Shown piece after piece: positions 53,725 to 62,187 of a stretch of 64,000 bases of DNA; positions within the stretch are counted from its first letter, which is position 1; each line of letters begins with the position of its first letter. This DNA is from an uncultured Lachnospiraceae bacterium (GTDB lineage: Bacteria > Bacillota > Clostridia > Lachnospirales > Lachnospiraceae), in contig CALWLY010000004.1 in NCBI GenBank assembly GCA_944381635.1, positions 47,596 through 111,595 on the forward strand, read 5' to 3'. The translations under genes were made by a program, and so were the position numbers. The notes below the pieces were generated by a model. That model saw only the letters and a list, made by a program, of their open reading frames with translations. It did no database searches and was not told where the DNA came from.

Positions 53725-54945
53725 ATGTTTGCAAAAGACAAATGGAAAACGAAATTTTTTATTGTTGCACTGGGACAGGCAATCTCTCTACTTGGCAGTC
53801 ACGGCGTACAGTTTGCTTTGATCTGGTGGCTGGCGGAACAGACTTCCTCACCGCTGATGCTGGGCATGTCCGGTCTTGCAGCCTATCTGCCCATAGCACT
53901 GTTCAGCCCTCTTGCCGGAATCACGGCAGACCGTTTTAACCGGAAATTTATCTGCATTTTTTCAGATATGTCCATGGGGATCATTGCTCTGGCATATGCC
54001 GTATGTCTGTCAGTTTTTGATCTGCCCGTCTGGACGGTTTTCATTATGCTTTGTGTAAGAGGAATCGGCAGCACCTTTCAGCAGCCTGCCATCCAATCCA
54101 TTATTCCGCAGCTTGCACCGTCCGATCAGCTTGTAAAAACAAACGGATGGATGCAGTTGATGAACGCAGGTTCCTTCCTGTTAGGTCCGGTCATCGGCGC
54201 TTCTCTCTATGCTGCTTTCCCCATGTCAGTTGTTTTAATGAGCGATGTGGTGGGAGCAGTTCTGGCCAGCCTGGCTCTGGCTGTTGTAAAAATTCCAAGA
54301 TTAGAGAGAACACAGACAGAAAAACAAAATATGGCAGAGGAATTCAAGGAAGGTATCCGGGTATTCAAGGAAGATAAAAAGCTGCTCTATCTGGTGTTTG
54401 CAGAAGCACTTTGCATGTTCTTCTATGCACCCTTATCCTCTTTTTATCCGCTGATGACCAGTGACTATTTTAACTTGTCCGCAATGTATGCAAGCGCAGT
54501 AGAACTGTCCTTTGCGGTAGGCATGATCGTATCTTCACTGCTCTTTTCCAGCGTGCTGAAAGTAGACCGTAAAATCCGTACCTCTTATATAGGTCTCTTC
54601 GGAATGGGCTTCATTTCAGCCGCCTGCGGACTGATTCCTCCGGTATTTTTCGGATGGATTCTATTTGCCGTGCTGTGCATCGGACTTGGCGCCTCCGGCA
54701 ACGTACACACAATTCCTCTGACCGCTTATATTCAGGAAACGGTGGACGCCCAAAAAATGGGACGGGCGTTTTCGGTCCTTACCCTGATTTCTTCCGTAAC
54801 CATGCCGATCGGCCTGTTATTCAGCAGCCCGATTGCCGAAAAAGTCGGCGTTTCCATGTGGTTTTTTATCGCCGGCATTGCCATCGTGATCATAACTGCC
54901 GGTACTGTGCTGTGGCAGCGAATCCGCTGGCGGGAATTTTTGTAA
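53725..54945 (+). CDS. MFS efflux transporter, macrolide-efflux (MefA)-like
   Basis: 406 residues, about 12 membrane helices. WKTKFFIVALGQAISLLGSHGVQFALIWWLAEQTSSPLMLG and GITADRFNRK match the MFS_3/Mef style. RBS GAAAGGATTTAAAAA. Mef proteins export macrolides, but many relatives have other substrates, so resistance is a prediction only. It is one of few plus-strand genes and sits between two copies of a terminator-linked repeat with an elaborate leader: the look of an acquired cassette. Confidence 0.85.
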   Translation: MFAKDKWKTKFFIVALGQAISLLGSHGVQFALIWWLAEQTSSPLMLGMSGLAAYLPIALFSPLAGITADRFNRKFICIFSDMSMGIIALAYAVCLSVFDLPVWTVFIMLCVRGIGSTFQQPAIQSIIPQLAPSDQLVKTNGWMQLMNAGSFLLGPVIGASLYAAFPMSVVLMSDVVGAVLASLALAVVKIPRLERTQTEKQNMAEEFKEGIRVFKEDKKLLYLVFAEALCMFFYAPLSSFYPLMTSDYFNLSAMYASAVELSFAVGMIVSSLLFSSVLKVDRKIRTSYIGLFGMGFISAACGLIPPVFFGWILFAVLCIGLGASGNVHTIPLTAYIQETVDAQKMGRAFSVLTLISSVTMPIGLLFSSPIAEKVGVSMWFFIAGIAIVIITAGTVLWQRIRWREFL

Positions 54946-55184
54946 AAGAATCCTCCCGCTCCATGGGCGTGGGCAGACAGCTATTAAATTATGTCAAAAA
55001 AATTCACCCCGCCCTCTCCTTAAATGTGTATCAGAAAAACAGCCGTGCTGTGGAATTTTACAAACGAGAAGGCTTTTCTGTCGTTTCGGAAGGCATCGAT
55101 GAAGGTACCGGAGAAGCCGATTATACGATGACCTATACCGCAGATGTTTTAGAAAATTTTCCCGGGAATTTCACAGCTTATTAA
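54936..55184 (+). pseudogene. 3' half of a GNAT acetyltransferase gene
   Basis: Overlapping the MFS stop, another frame reads GIFVKESSRSMGVGRQLLNYVKKIHPALSLNVYQKNSRAVEFYKREGFSVVSEGIDEGTGEADYTMTY, the acetyl-CoA site and C-terminus of a GNAT enzyme. The first 60 or so residues are absent and no start codon with RBS is seen, so it is a fragment joined to the MFS gene. Confidence 0.75.
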
Positions 55185-55230
55185 AGAATTAAACACATTT
55201 TGGTCACATTTCTTTTTTATAATAATCCCC

Positions 55231-55299
55231 AGATAGTGAAATAACACTATCTCCCCCCTCATAAGAAACATGAAAAGCTCCGCTTTGGCGGAGCTTTTC
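55231..55299. repeat. Terminator-linked direct repeat, right copy
   Basis: AGATAGTG...CACTATCT, C-run, TCATAAGAAA, then terminator GAAAAGCTCCGC (55272-55283)/GCGGAGCTTTTC (55288-55299). Partner of 53061-53137. It also terminates the MFS/GNAT fragment transcript. Confidence 0.7.
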
Positions 55300-55366
55300 G
55301 CATATATCAGTTTTCATTTCTTTTCTAAGTTTTTATTTCTTTTTCCTGTCATCCGTGCAAAGAATG

Positions 55367-56575
55367 CTATCTGCTTTTGTTGGTCATCAAGGTTGTCATA
55401 GCCTGATTCAGCCCTTCCACGGTCAGCTTGTACATAGGAAAAATTTCCTTGATTGCCGTCTCCGCCTCTCTCCAGGGAGCATGCCCCGGCGCCATTTTGG
55501 GATTCAGCCACACAATCTTTTTGTAATGACGCTTTAAAAGCTGCAGCCACTGCATACCGGAAAGCCCTCCGTTGGGTCCTCTGTAATTTCCGCTTTCGGA
55601 GTACAGCTCTTCCGGAGCCATAGCCGCATCCCCCACAACAATAACTTTATAATCACTGTCCAGATTCCGGAATACCCATTCGGTATCCACCCAGTCTCCG
55701 TTTTCACATTCCGGCGTCTTATAAAGCTTACTGTAAATGCAGTTGTGAAAATAGTAGGTTTTTACATCTTTATAGTGATTGGATTTGTTGACAGCCTGAA
55801 ACAATTCGTTCAGCAGATTGGAAAAGGGTATCATAGTTCCCCCTGAATCCATCAGAAGCAGCAGTTTCACCGCATTCTTACGGGGCTTCTCCATCACGAT
55901 CTGCAGGCAGCCTCCATTATTGCAGGTTTTATCGATCGTCCCGTTGATATCCAGTTCCGTCTTAGGCACATCCAGCTTTGTGGAAAAATGTCTCAGTCTG
56001 CGCAGAGCCATCTGAAACTGACGATTGTCAAGCATTCTGTCGTCTCTGAAATCCCGGTACTTTCTGGCTCCGATCACGGCAAAAGCCGACTGGTAGCCGG
56101 TAGTTCCGCCCACACGCACACCGCCTACATTTCCGCCGGTGTTTCCAAAAGACGTTTTACCCATGGTTCCGATCCAGTAGCTGCCACCGTTGTGCTCGCT
56201 GTCCTGATCTTTCAGTCTTTGTTTGAACTTTTCTTCCACATCCTCTTTGTCAACCTTGATTTCCTCGATCTGATTCAGCCAACGTTTTTCTTCCTGATGC
56301 AAAAGTTCGGCCATTTCCGGCTTGTCCAGCCATTTCAGCATCTGCGCAGTCACTTCATTTTCCGACTGGACTCCCCGAAAACACTCTTCAAACGCCATAT
56401 CAAATTTGTCGAAGTCTGTCTCGCTTTTTACCAGAATCGTTCTTGCCAGATAATAAAACTGTGTCAGACTGCTTCCTGCCAGCCCTTTGTCAAGCGCCTC
56501 GTGAAGCGTCAGCCACTCGCCCAATGTGATGGAAAGCCCTTTTGCCTTACATGTATAGAAAAAATCAGCAAACAT
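55367..56575 (-). CDS. VWA-domain protein (CoxE-like), partner of a MoxR ATPase
   Basis: 402 residues. N-terminal helical part (FFYTCKAKGLSITLGEWLTLHEALDKGL), a charged linker, then a von Willebrand A-like domain from about 230 with VKLLLLMDSGGTMIPFSN (MIDAS-like DSGGT, a variant of DxSxS), VIVVGDAAMAPEELYS and IVWLNPKMAPGHAPW. MoxR-VWA pairs act as chaperones that activate metal enzymes or membrane complexes. It follows the ATPase gene by 10 bp. Confidence 0.88.
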   Translation of the reverse strand: MFADFFYTCKAKGLSITLGEWLTLHEALDKGLAGSSLTQFYYLARTILVKSETDFDKFDMAFEECFRGVQSENEVTAQMLKWLDKPEMAELLHQEEKRWLNQIEEIKVDKEDVEEKFKQRLKDQDSEHNGGSYWIGTMGKTSFGNTGGNVGGVRVGGTTGYQSAFAVIGARKYRDFRDDRMLDNRQFQMALRRLRHFSTKLDVPKTELDINGTIDKTCNNGGCLQIVMEKPRKNAVKLLLLMDSGGTMIPFSNLLNELFQAVNKSNHYKDVKTYYFHNCIYSKLYKTPECENGDWVDTEWVFRNLDSDYKVIVVGDAAMAPEELYSESGNYRGPNGGLSGMQWLQLLKRHYKKIVWLNPKMAPGHAPWREAETAIKEIFPMYKLTVEGLNQAMTTLMTNKSR

Positions 56576-56585
56576 CCGCTTCTCC

Positions 56586-57404
56586 TTAATAAACCACTTT
56601 ATTCCTTACCGTTTCCAGATCCTCATCCTTTTTTACAATAACTCCGATAAAAGGAATGGCTTTTTTAATCTGCTCTGCGGGAATACCGCCTATCTGAAGA
56701 GCATTGACCCAATCGATCAATTCCGATGTGCTGGGCTTTTTGCGGATATCCCTGAGAGAACGGATTTCATAAAAAATGTCCATAGCTTCCTTTAGCAGAT
56801 TTGCCTCCACATCCGGATAATGTACACGCACGATCTCCTCCATAAGATCTCTGTCAGGGAAATCAATATAGTGGAAGATACATCTGCGAAGAAATGCATC
56901 CGGCAGTTCCTTTTCCGCATTGGAAGTGATAATAACAATGGGACGTTTCTTTGCTTTTACGGTGCGCTTGGTTTCATGGATATAAAATTCCATCTGATCA
57001 AGCTCCCATAAAAGATCGTTGGGAAATTCCAGGTCCGCCTTATCGATCTCATCGATCAGCAAAACCACCTGTTCCGGCGATTCAAAAGCCTCTCCCAGTT
57101 TTCCCAGCTTGATATAGCGGGAAATATCTTCCACTCCCTCCTCGCCAAACTGTCCGTCATAAAGGCGTTTGATCGTATCATACATATAGAGACCGTCCTG
57201 TGCCTTGGTAGTGGATTTGATGTTCCAGATCAACAGCTTTTTGCCCAGTGAATTAGCCACCGCCTGAGCCAGCATTGTCTTGCCGGTTCCCGGTTCTCCT
57301 TTGATTAAAAGAGGCTTTTCAAGCGCTACCGCCACATTCACGCTGGCCAGAAGCTGTTTACTTGCCACATACTCTTTCGTACTGCCAAATGCCGCCTGAT
57401 TCAT
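56586..57404 (-). CDS. MoxR-type AAA+ ATPase
   Basis: 272 residues. Walker A KGEPGTGKTMLAQAVA, Walker B VVLLIDEIDKAD, sensor 1 IITSNAEKELPDAFLRRCIFHYI with the arginine finger. First gene of the pair with the VWA protein. No obvious client gene is adjacent. Confidence 0.92.
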   Translation of the reverse strand: MNQAAFGSTKEYVASKQLLASVNVAVALEKPLLIKGEPGTGKTMLAQAVANSLGKKLLIWNIKSTTKAQDGLYMYDTIKRLYDGQFGEEGVEDISRYIKLGKLGEAFESPEQVVLLIDEIDKADLEFPNDLLWELDQMEFYIHETKRTVKAKKRPIVIITSNAEKELPDAFLRRCIFHYIDFPDRDLMEEIVRVHYPDVEANLLKEAMDIFYEIRSLRDIRKKPSTSELIDWVNALQIGGIPAEQIKKAIPFIGVIVKKDEDLETVRNKVVY

Positions 57405-57434
57405 GTAAGTCTATTCTCCTTCTATTTTCTTTTC

Positions 57435-57463
57435 TTGAACTAATTACTATCTCATGGTACGAT
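57435..57463 (+). promoter_or_regulatory. Promoter of metF
   Basis: TTGAAC (57435-57440), 17-bp spacer, TACGAT (57458-57463). The leader to the start codon is short and no riboswitch is seen. Confidence 0.55.
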
Positions 57464-57501
57464 AAACAAGTATAAAAATCAAGAAATTTGAGGTAATCCA
57501 A

Positions 57502-58359
57502 ATGATAAAAGATTTATTTGTTCCTGGAAAAACAGTACTTTCTCTGGAAGTTTTTCCTCCCAAAAAAGAGGATGAATTTGATAATGCCAAACAAGTTCTT
57601 CAGAAACTGTCCGAGCTGCATCCTGACTTTATCAGTGTCACTTACGGAGCAGGCGGAAGCAAATCCAAAAAAACTGTGGAAATCGCTTCTTACATCGAAA
57701 ATGAACTGCACATTCCGGCTCTTGCCCATATGACCTGTGTGGGTTCCAAGAAGGAAGATCTGCTACAGGTGACTGCCGAATTAAAGAAAGCCAATGTCAG
57801 CCACATTCTGGCTCTGCGGGGAGACCGTCCTCAATGGATGGATGATGAACAGTATGAAAACCGGGATTTTGCACACGCTTCTGACATGACTGCATTCTTA
57901 AAGGAAAATACGGACTTTCATGTTGCCGGCGCCTGCTACCCCGAAAAACACTTCGAAGCTGCCGATTTTGCCTCCGACCTGGAAAATCTGAAAAAAAAGG
58001 CAGAAGCAGGAGCTGAATTTCTCATCACACAGCTTTTCTTCGACAACAGCTGCTTCTATCGCTTTCTGGAAGAAAAAGAAAAAGCCGGTATTTCCCTTCC
58101 TGTCTGTGCGGGGATCATGCCGATCACTTCCTCAAAACAGCTGGGAACCACTGTTTCCTTATCCGGTTCCAGCGTTCCCAAACAGCTGGCCGACATTATT
58201 GCCGCTTACGCAGATCATCCGGACGATATGCGAAAAGCCGGCATTGACTACGCCATCCATCAGATTCTGGATCTGAAAAAACATGGCGTGGACGGTATTC
58301 ACATCTATACCATGAACCGTCCGAAAACCGCTGCTTCCATTGTGGAAGCTATCCGATAA
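57502..58359 (+). CDS. metF: Methylenetetrahydrofolate reductase
   Basis: 285 residues, the bacterial MetF length. SLEVFPPKKEDEFDNA, SVTYGAGGSKSKKTVEIASYI, LALRGDRPQW (FAD/folate site), EFLITQLFFDNSCFYRF. It makes 5-methyl-THF for methionine synthesis or the acetyl-CoA pathway. Single plus-strand gene; repeat R6 starts 11 bases after its stop. Confidence 0.95.
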   Translation: MIKDLFVPGKTVLSLEVFPPKKEDEFDNAKQVLQKLSELHPDFISVTYGAGGSKSKKTVEIASYIENELHIPALAHMTCVGSKKEDLLQVTAELKKANVSHILALRGDRPQWMDDEQYENRDFAHASDMTAFLKENTDFHVAGACYPEKHFEAADFASDLENLKKKAEAGAEFLITQLFFDNSCFYRFLEEKEKAGISLPVCAGIMPITSSKQLGTTVSLSGSSVPKQLADIIAAYADHPDDMRKAGIDYAIHQILDLKKHGVDGIHIYTMNRPKTAASIVEAIR

Positions 58360-58370
58360 CTTTTAGGAAA

Positions 58371-58495
58371 GAATCTCGCAATGCGAGATTCTCTGCCTGC
58401 GGCGGGTTGCTTTGCAACATTTTCTGCTTCGCCGCAGTGCAATTTCCTGTCATTTTTTATACGATGGAAAATAGAATTTTCCATCGTATAAAAAT
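58371..58495. repeat. Dispersed structured repeat, copy R6 (body type B)
   Basis: GAATCTCGC/GCGAGATTC hairpin (perfect here), GCGGCG...CGCCGC with inner GTTGC/GCAAC, then the palindrome ATACGATGGAAAAT/ATTTTCCATCGTAT with T/A flanks. A scrap of a type A body (GCACACTTGCGCC) follows at 58508-58520. Confidence 0.85.
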
Positions 58496-58520
58496 ATAGG
58501 ATTTGACGCACACTTGCGCC

Positions 58521-58575
58521 AAGGGCGATGGAAACCGGATCTTTTCTCCGCATTTTTCCATCGCCCTTATTCTTT
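58521..58575. terminator. Hairpin between convergent metF and DUF4097 genes
   Basis: AAGGGCGATGGAAA (58521-58534) and TTTCCATCGCCCTT (58555-58568), a 14-bp stem, followed by TATTCTTT on the plus strand. Confidence 0.6.
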
Positions 58576-58628
58576 GACTTTGTCAGTCAATTTATAACAT
58601 CGGAAACTTCTTTTTCCGCCTGCTGTTT

Positions 58629-59741
58629 TTATAACTGCTTTTCAAACTTCAAATCCTTTTCAAAAGCAATTGCTATCTTTCCGTTGCTGGTTCCCACATT
58701 CAGATTTTTATCCTTGCCTGTATTCATATGAGTGGGAAGGGTGCTGCTGCCGTTGGATGTTGCGCTTGTCACATTGTAATCTGCGATACTTCCGGCAAGA
58801 ACTCCCTTCACTGCTCCGTTGGATGTATGAAGCGTGATATCCGTTCCGCTTACGTTTTCCACTTCAATCTGCGCGTTGGAAGTAGTCAATTCTGCTTTCC
58901 CTTCTATTGCCCCGTTTTTAAGGCTCAGCTTTCCGTTGGAACTGTGAACTTCCAGATTGTCCGCCTGAAGATTTTCCATTCTCACAGAAGCATTGGACGA
59001 TTTGAAGTTCATCTCTTTTGCCTTTGCATTTGTCACCACAATTTTGGCATTGGTTGTTTTCAGTTTCATTTTCACAGCATCTGTATTCGTCACGCTGATT
59101 CCGGCATTGGACGTTCTTATGACCAGGCTTTTCAAATTCATAAAATCGTTTACTTCCATGGAAACATTGCCGGATTCCATTTCCAGCTCTCCCTGAAAAT
59201 CTTCCGGTATCCGCACGATCATATCCCTGGTTTTCTCAAAGCCGAACAGTCGGAAGACAAGAATTTTCCTGTATTGATGAACGATTTTAAAGCAGCCGTT
59301 TTCCTCTGTTACTGTCAGAAAATCTCTGCCTTCCCTCGGCTCAAATTCCACTACCGGACGTTCTACCTTGTCCTTTTGCAAAACAATTCTTACCTCTTCC
59401 GTATGGATAAAAATCGATGTGACAGGAGCCTTCCTGCTTTCCTCTTTTAATTGTTCCTTTGGCTGTATTCCATTTTCGTTTCCTATATATTCTTCTTTTA
59501 TAAGAATTGCCGCCTTTTTCTCTGCAAAACTTTCCTCTTCTTTCATCTCATACTCGTTTCTGAGTCGTTCTGCCGCCATCCGGGGCGTCCCAAAGCTTTG
59601 CAGGATTTCCTCTTCCGCTTCTCCATTTTCCATCCTGTCACAAATCATTTCTTCAAAATATTCCCGAATCTGCTCCCTGTCTTCCGGGTCAAAATCCTTC
59701 AGTTCTTCCAGTAACTGATCTATAAATTCCTCATATTTCAT
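58629..59741 (-). CDS. HAAS (DUF1700)-DUF4097 envelope protein
   Basis: 370 residues from ATG 59741 (AAAGGAG 11 nt upstream; an ATG at 59777 that overlaps the padR stop is an alternative). Residues 1-65 are a HAAS helical domain (MKYEEFIDQLLEELKDFDPEDREQIREYFEEMI...ILQSFGTPRMAAERLR), typical of PadR-linked genes. From about 170 a DUF4097 beta-helix follows, with rungs SLVIRTSNAGISVTNTDAVKMKLKTTNAKIVV. Unlike many relatives there is no obvious membrane helix. Probably part of an envelope-stress response; the exact role is unknown. Confidence 0.85.
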   Translation of the reverse strand: MKYEEFIDQLLEELKDFDPEDREQIREYFEEMICDRMENGEAEEEILQSFGTPRMAAERLRNEYEMKEEESFAEKKAAILIKEEYIGNENGIQPKEQLKEESRKAPVTSIFIHTEEVRIVLQKDKVERPVVEFEPREGRDFLTVTEENGCFKIVHQYRKILVFRLFGFEKTRDMIVRIPEDFQGELEMESGNVSMEVNDFMNLKSLVIRTSNAGISVTNTDAVKMKLKTTNAKIVVTNAKAKEMNFKSSNASVRMENLQADNLEVHSSNGKLSLKNGAIEGKAELTTSNAQIEVENVSGTDITLHTSNGAVKGVLAGSIADYNVTSATSNGSSTLPTHMNTGKDKNLNVGTSNGKIAIAFEKDLKFEKQL

Positions 59742-59773
59742 ATTTCTGCCCGCTCCTTTCACTGACACACCTG

Positions 59774-60085
59774 TCATTCCGATTTATCGCTTACAAATGC
59801 ATAAATTCTTTTCATTTCATCCCACTCGGAGAGAAATTCTCTTACTTTTTCTTTTCCCATATCCGTAATTTCATAGTACTTCCTCATTCTGCCGTTATGT
59901 TCCTGTTTGTAATTAGTCAGGCAGCCGGCATTTTCCAGTCTCTTTAAAATCGGATAGAGGGTGGATTCGGAAATCTCAATACATTCTGACACTTCTCTCA
60001 CGATCATATAACCGTAGGACGGCTCTTTTTGAAGCACAGAAAGCACGCACACATCCAAAATCCCTTTTTTTCTCTGTATGTCCAC
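59774..60085 (-). CDS. PadR-family transcriptional regulator
   Basis: 103 residues. Winged helix MDIQRKKGILDVCVLSVLQKEPSYGYMIVREVSECIEISESTLYPILKRLENAGCLTNYKQ...RKYYEITDMGKEKVREFLSEW. It overlaps the next gene's possible start by four bases (ATGA), so it very likely controls that gene and itself. Confidence 0.93.
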   Translation of the reverse strand: MDIQRKKGILDVCVLSVLQKEPSYGYMIVREVSECIEISESTLYPILKRLENAGCLTNYKQEHNGRMRKYYEITDMGKEKVREFLSEWDEMKRIYAFVSDKSE

Positions 60086-60189
60086 AGGTATCCTCCTTTC
60101 ATGTTTTGCATTGCATTATATAATGTATTACATAGTATATAATACATAGTATTCTTCTGCTATACATTTGTCAATAGATTTTTTGCATA

Positions 60190-60326
60190 AAGTGTGCGCC
60201 TTGGCGCACACTCGCGCCGAGCGCAATTGCCGCCAGGCAATATCTACTTTTTGCGCAAGTGTGCATCCTCAGCGGAGCGTCTTTTTTTATACGATAGAAA
60301 ATGAATTTTTCTATTGTATAAAAAAT
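60190..60326. repeat. Dispersed structured repeat, copy R4 (body type A, most complete)
   Basis: GTGTGCGC/GCGCACAC hairpin, ATTGCC/GGCAAT hairpin enclosed by GCGC pairs, CATCCTCAGCGGAGCGTC, then the palindrome ATACGATAGAAAAT/ATTTTTCTATTGTAT with T/A flanks. It runs into the next terminator. Confidence 0.85.
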
Positions 60327-60368
60327 ACTGTAAAAATCAAAAAAACATAATTTCTCTGATTTTTACAG
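60321..60368 (-). terminator. Terminator of the DMT transporter gene
   Basis: CTGTAAAAATCA (60328-60339) and TGATTTTTACAG (60357-60368), with a T-rich run on the minus strand that is also the edge of R4. Confidence 0.8.
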
Positions 60369-60432
60369 CATTTTCTTTTCTGTTATATACGCATACAGGA
60401 GGCAAGTGCCTCAGACCGTAATTTTTCTGTAA

Positions 60433-61299
60433 CTACAGCAAAGCCATAGCTATAGTTCCCGCTGTCAGCAAAAGGAGGCCGATTCCTTCCTTTCGATTCA
60501 GTTTCTCTCCAAATACAAAATAAGAGAAGACAACAGTTACAAGTATACTCAATTTATCGATGGGCGCTACCACACTTGCGGGTCCATCCTGAAGTGCATG
60601 GTAATAACACAGCCAGGATGCCCCTGTCGCAATCCCGGAACAGCAGATGAAAAGAAGCTCTTTTTTCTCTATTTTTCTGACTTCTTTCTGCTTGCCGGCA
60701 ACAAAAACCACCAACCACGCCATCACAAGGACAACACTTGTACGGATTGCTGTCCCCAGATTGGATTCCACTCCGCTGATACCTATTTTACCAAGGATTG
60801 CTGTCAGGCTGGCGAAGAACGCGGAGCCGCAGGCATAAAGAAACCAACTGCCTTTCTTCTGACTGTTGCTTTGCGTTACATCCTTTTTTTCAATCATCAG
60901 AAATATTCCGGCTGCGATCACTGCCACAGCAATCAGCTTGGGAAAGCTGATTCCTTCATGAAGAAAAATCAGCGCCAGAATTATGGTCAGCACCGTGCTG
61001 GATTTATCAATAGGCACTACTTTGTTGATATCGCCAAGCTGCAATGCCCTGAAGTAGCACAGCCAGGATGCTCCCGTAGCTGCCCCGGACAATACAAGAA
61101 ACAACAGCGTCTTTCCGCTGATGGAAGAAATCTGATCCTGAGAACCCGCCACAAAGACCATGAGCCATGAAAAAATCAAAATTACAATGGTTCTCACAGC
61201 AGTTGCCACATCTGAATCCGCTTTTTTGATTCCGCACTTTGCGAGGATGGATGTGACACCTGCAAAAAAGGCGGAACCAATTGCATAAAAAATCCACAT
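60433..61299 (-). CDS. DMT-superfamily (EamA) transporter
   Basis: 288 residues from ATG 61299 (AGAGGG 7 nt upstream; ATG 61305 is too close). Ten helices in two EamA repeats; the motif GATGASWLCYFRALQ occurs in both halves (second: GIATGASWLCYYHALQ), each followed by PIDK. Substrate unknown (amino acids or metabolites in the family). Confidence 0.88.
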   Translation of the reverse strand: MWIFYAIGSAFFAGVTSILAKCGIKKADSDVATAVRTIVILIFSWLMVFVAGSQDQISSISGKTLLFLVLSGAATGASWLCYFRALQLGDINKVVPIDKSSTVLTIILALIFLHEGISFPKLIAVAVIAAGIFLMIEKKDVTQSNSQKKGSWFLYACGSAFFASLTAILGKIGISGVESNLGTAIRTSVVLVMAWLVVFVAGKQKEVRKIEKKELLFICCSGIATGASWLCYYHALQDGPASVVAPIDKLSILVTVVFSYFVFGEKLNRKEGIGLLLLTAGTIAMALL

Positions 61300-61342
61300 A
61301 AGCATTCCCTCTGTCTCGATTTCCCTATTCCAGGCGAACTAA

Positions 61343-62104
61343 TTATTCCGCCAACTCAAGCAACGCACAGACCGGATAATGGTCGGAAAGGTATACACCG
61401 TCCTGCTCATCCGTCCATTTCTCCACGCCGGCAGCTTTCACCGCTCCCCGGCAGTAAATATAATCAATGCACTCCGGCGGTTCCTGCCCGCCATATCCGT
61501 GATAAGTAATGCCGATTCCTTCTGTCACGTTCACATACCCCGGATATTTCTGCATCACTTTGAGTTCTTCTCCATCCGGTTCCACATTAAAATCACCGGT
61601 CAAAATTATGGGGATATGAGGGAAGAACGTTTCCTTTTCCACCTTTTCCAAGATTTGAACAAGCCCCAGTCTCCTTGCCTCAGCGCCCAGATAATCCAGA
61701 TGAGTATTGATCAGGCGAAACACTTTACGGTTTTCCATATCTTCCAGTACAACTTCTGTACAGACTCTTGGGCATTCGCTCTGATTCTCATAACGGGAAC
61801 CCGGAACAAAAGGCGTCTCGGACAGCCAGTAAGTGTCCATCTTCATCAAATTAAACTTTTCTTTTCGATAGGCGATGGTAACCTGCTCGTCTTCCAGCGT
61901 AGTACTGCGGCCGCAGCCGATTACATAGTAATCTGACAGATTTTCCCTCAGCCAGACAGCCACATGGGGAAGCACTTCCTGAAAACAGATAATATCAGGA
62001 TTCTCCTCCTTTAATTTTTTCAAAATGAGAGGCTTTCGATTACAAAAATTGTTCTTTCCGTCCTGTCCAAAATCACAACGGATGTTGAATGTTACAAGCT
62101 TCAT
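61343..62104 (-). CDS. Endonuclease/exonuclease/phosphatase-family protein
   Basis: 253 residues. MKLVTFNIRCDFGQDG (Asn), IICFQEV (metal Glu), LINTHLDYLG, ILTGDFNVEPDG and LSDHYPV (catalytic His) are the full EEP set. Cytosolic, no signal peptide. Likely acts on a phosphodiester or small phosphate ester; the specific substrate is not visible. Confidence 0.9.
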   Translation of the reverse strand: MKLVTFNIRCDFGQDGKNNFCNRKPLILKKLKEENPDIICFQEVLPHVAVWLRENLSDYYVIGCGRSTTLEDEQVTIAYRKEKFNLMKMDTYWLSETPFVPGSRYENQSECPRVCTEVVLEDMENRKVFRLINTHLDYLGAEARRLGLVQILEKVEKETFFPHIPIILTGDFNVEPDGEELKVMQKYPGYVNVTEGIGITYHGYGGQEPPECIDYIYCRGAVKAAGVEKWTDEQDGVYLSDHYPVCALLELAE

Positions 62105-62187
62105 GTCACTTCTCCTTTTCCCGCTCTCCTATACGATCACTGTCGGATATCCCTCAAATTCCGGATGTTTCATCCGTTTGATTTCCT

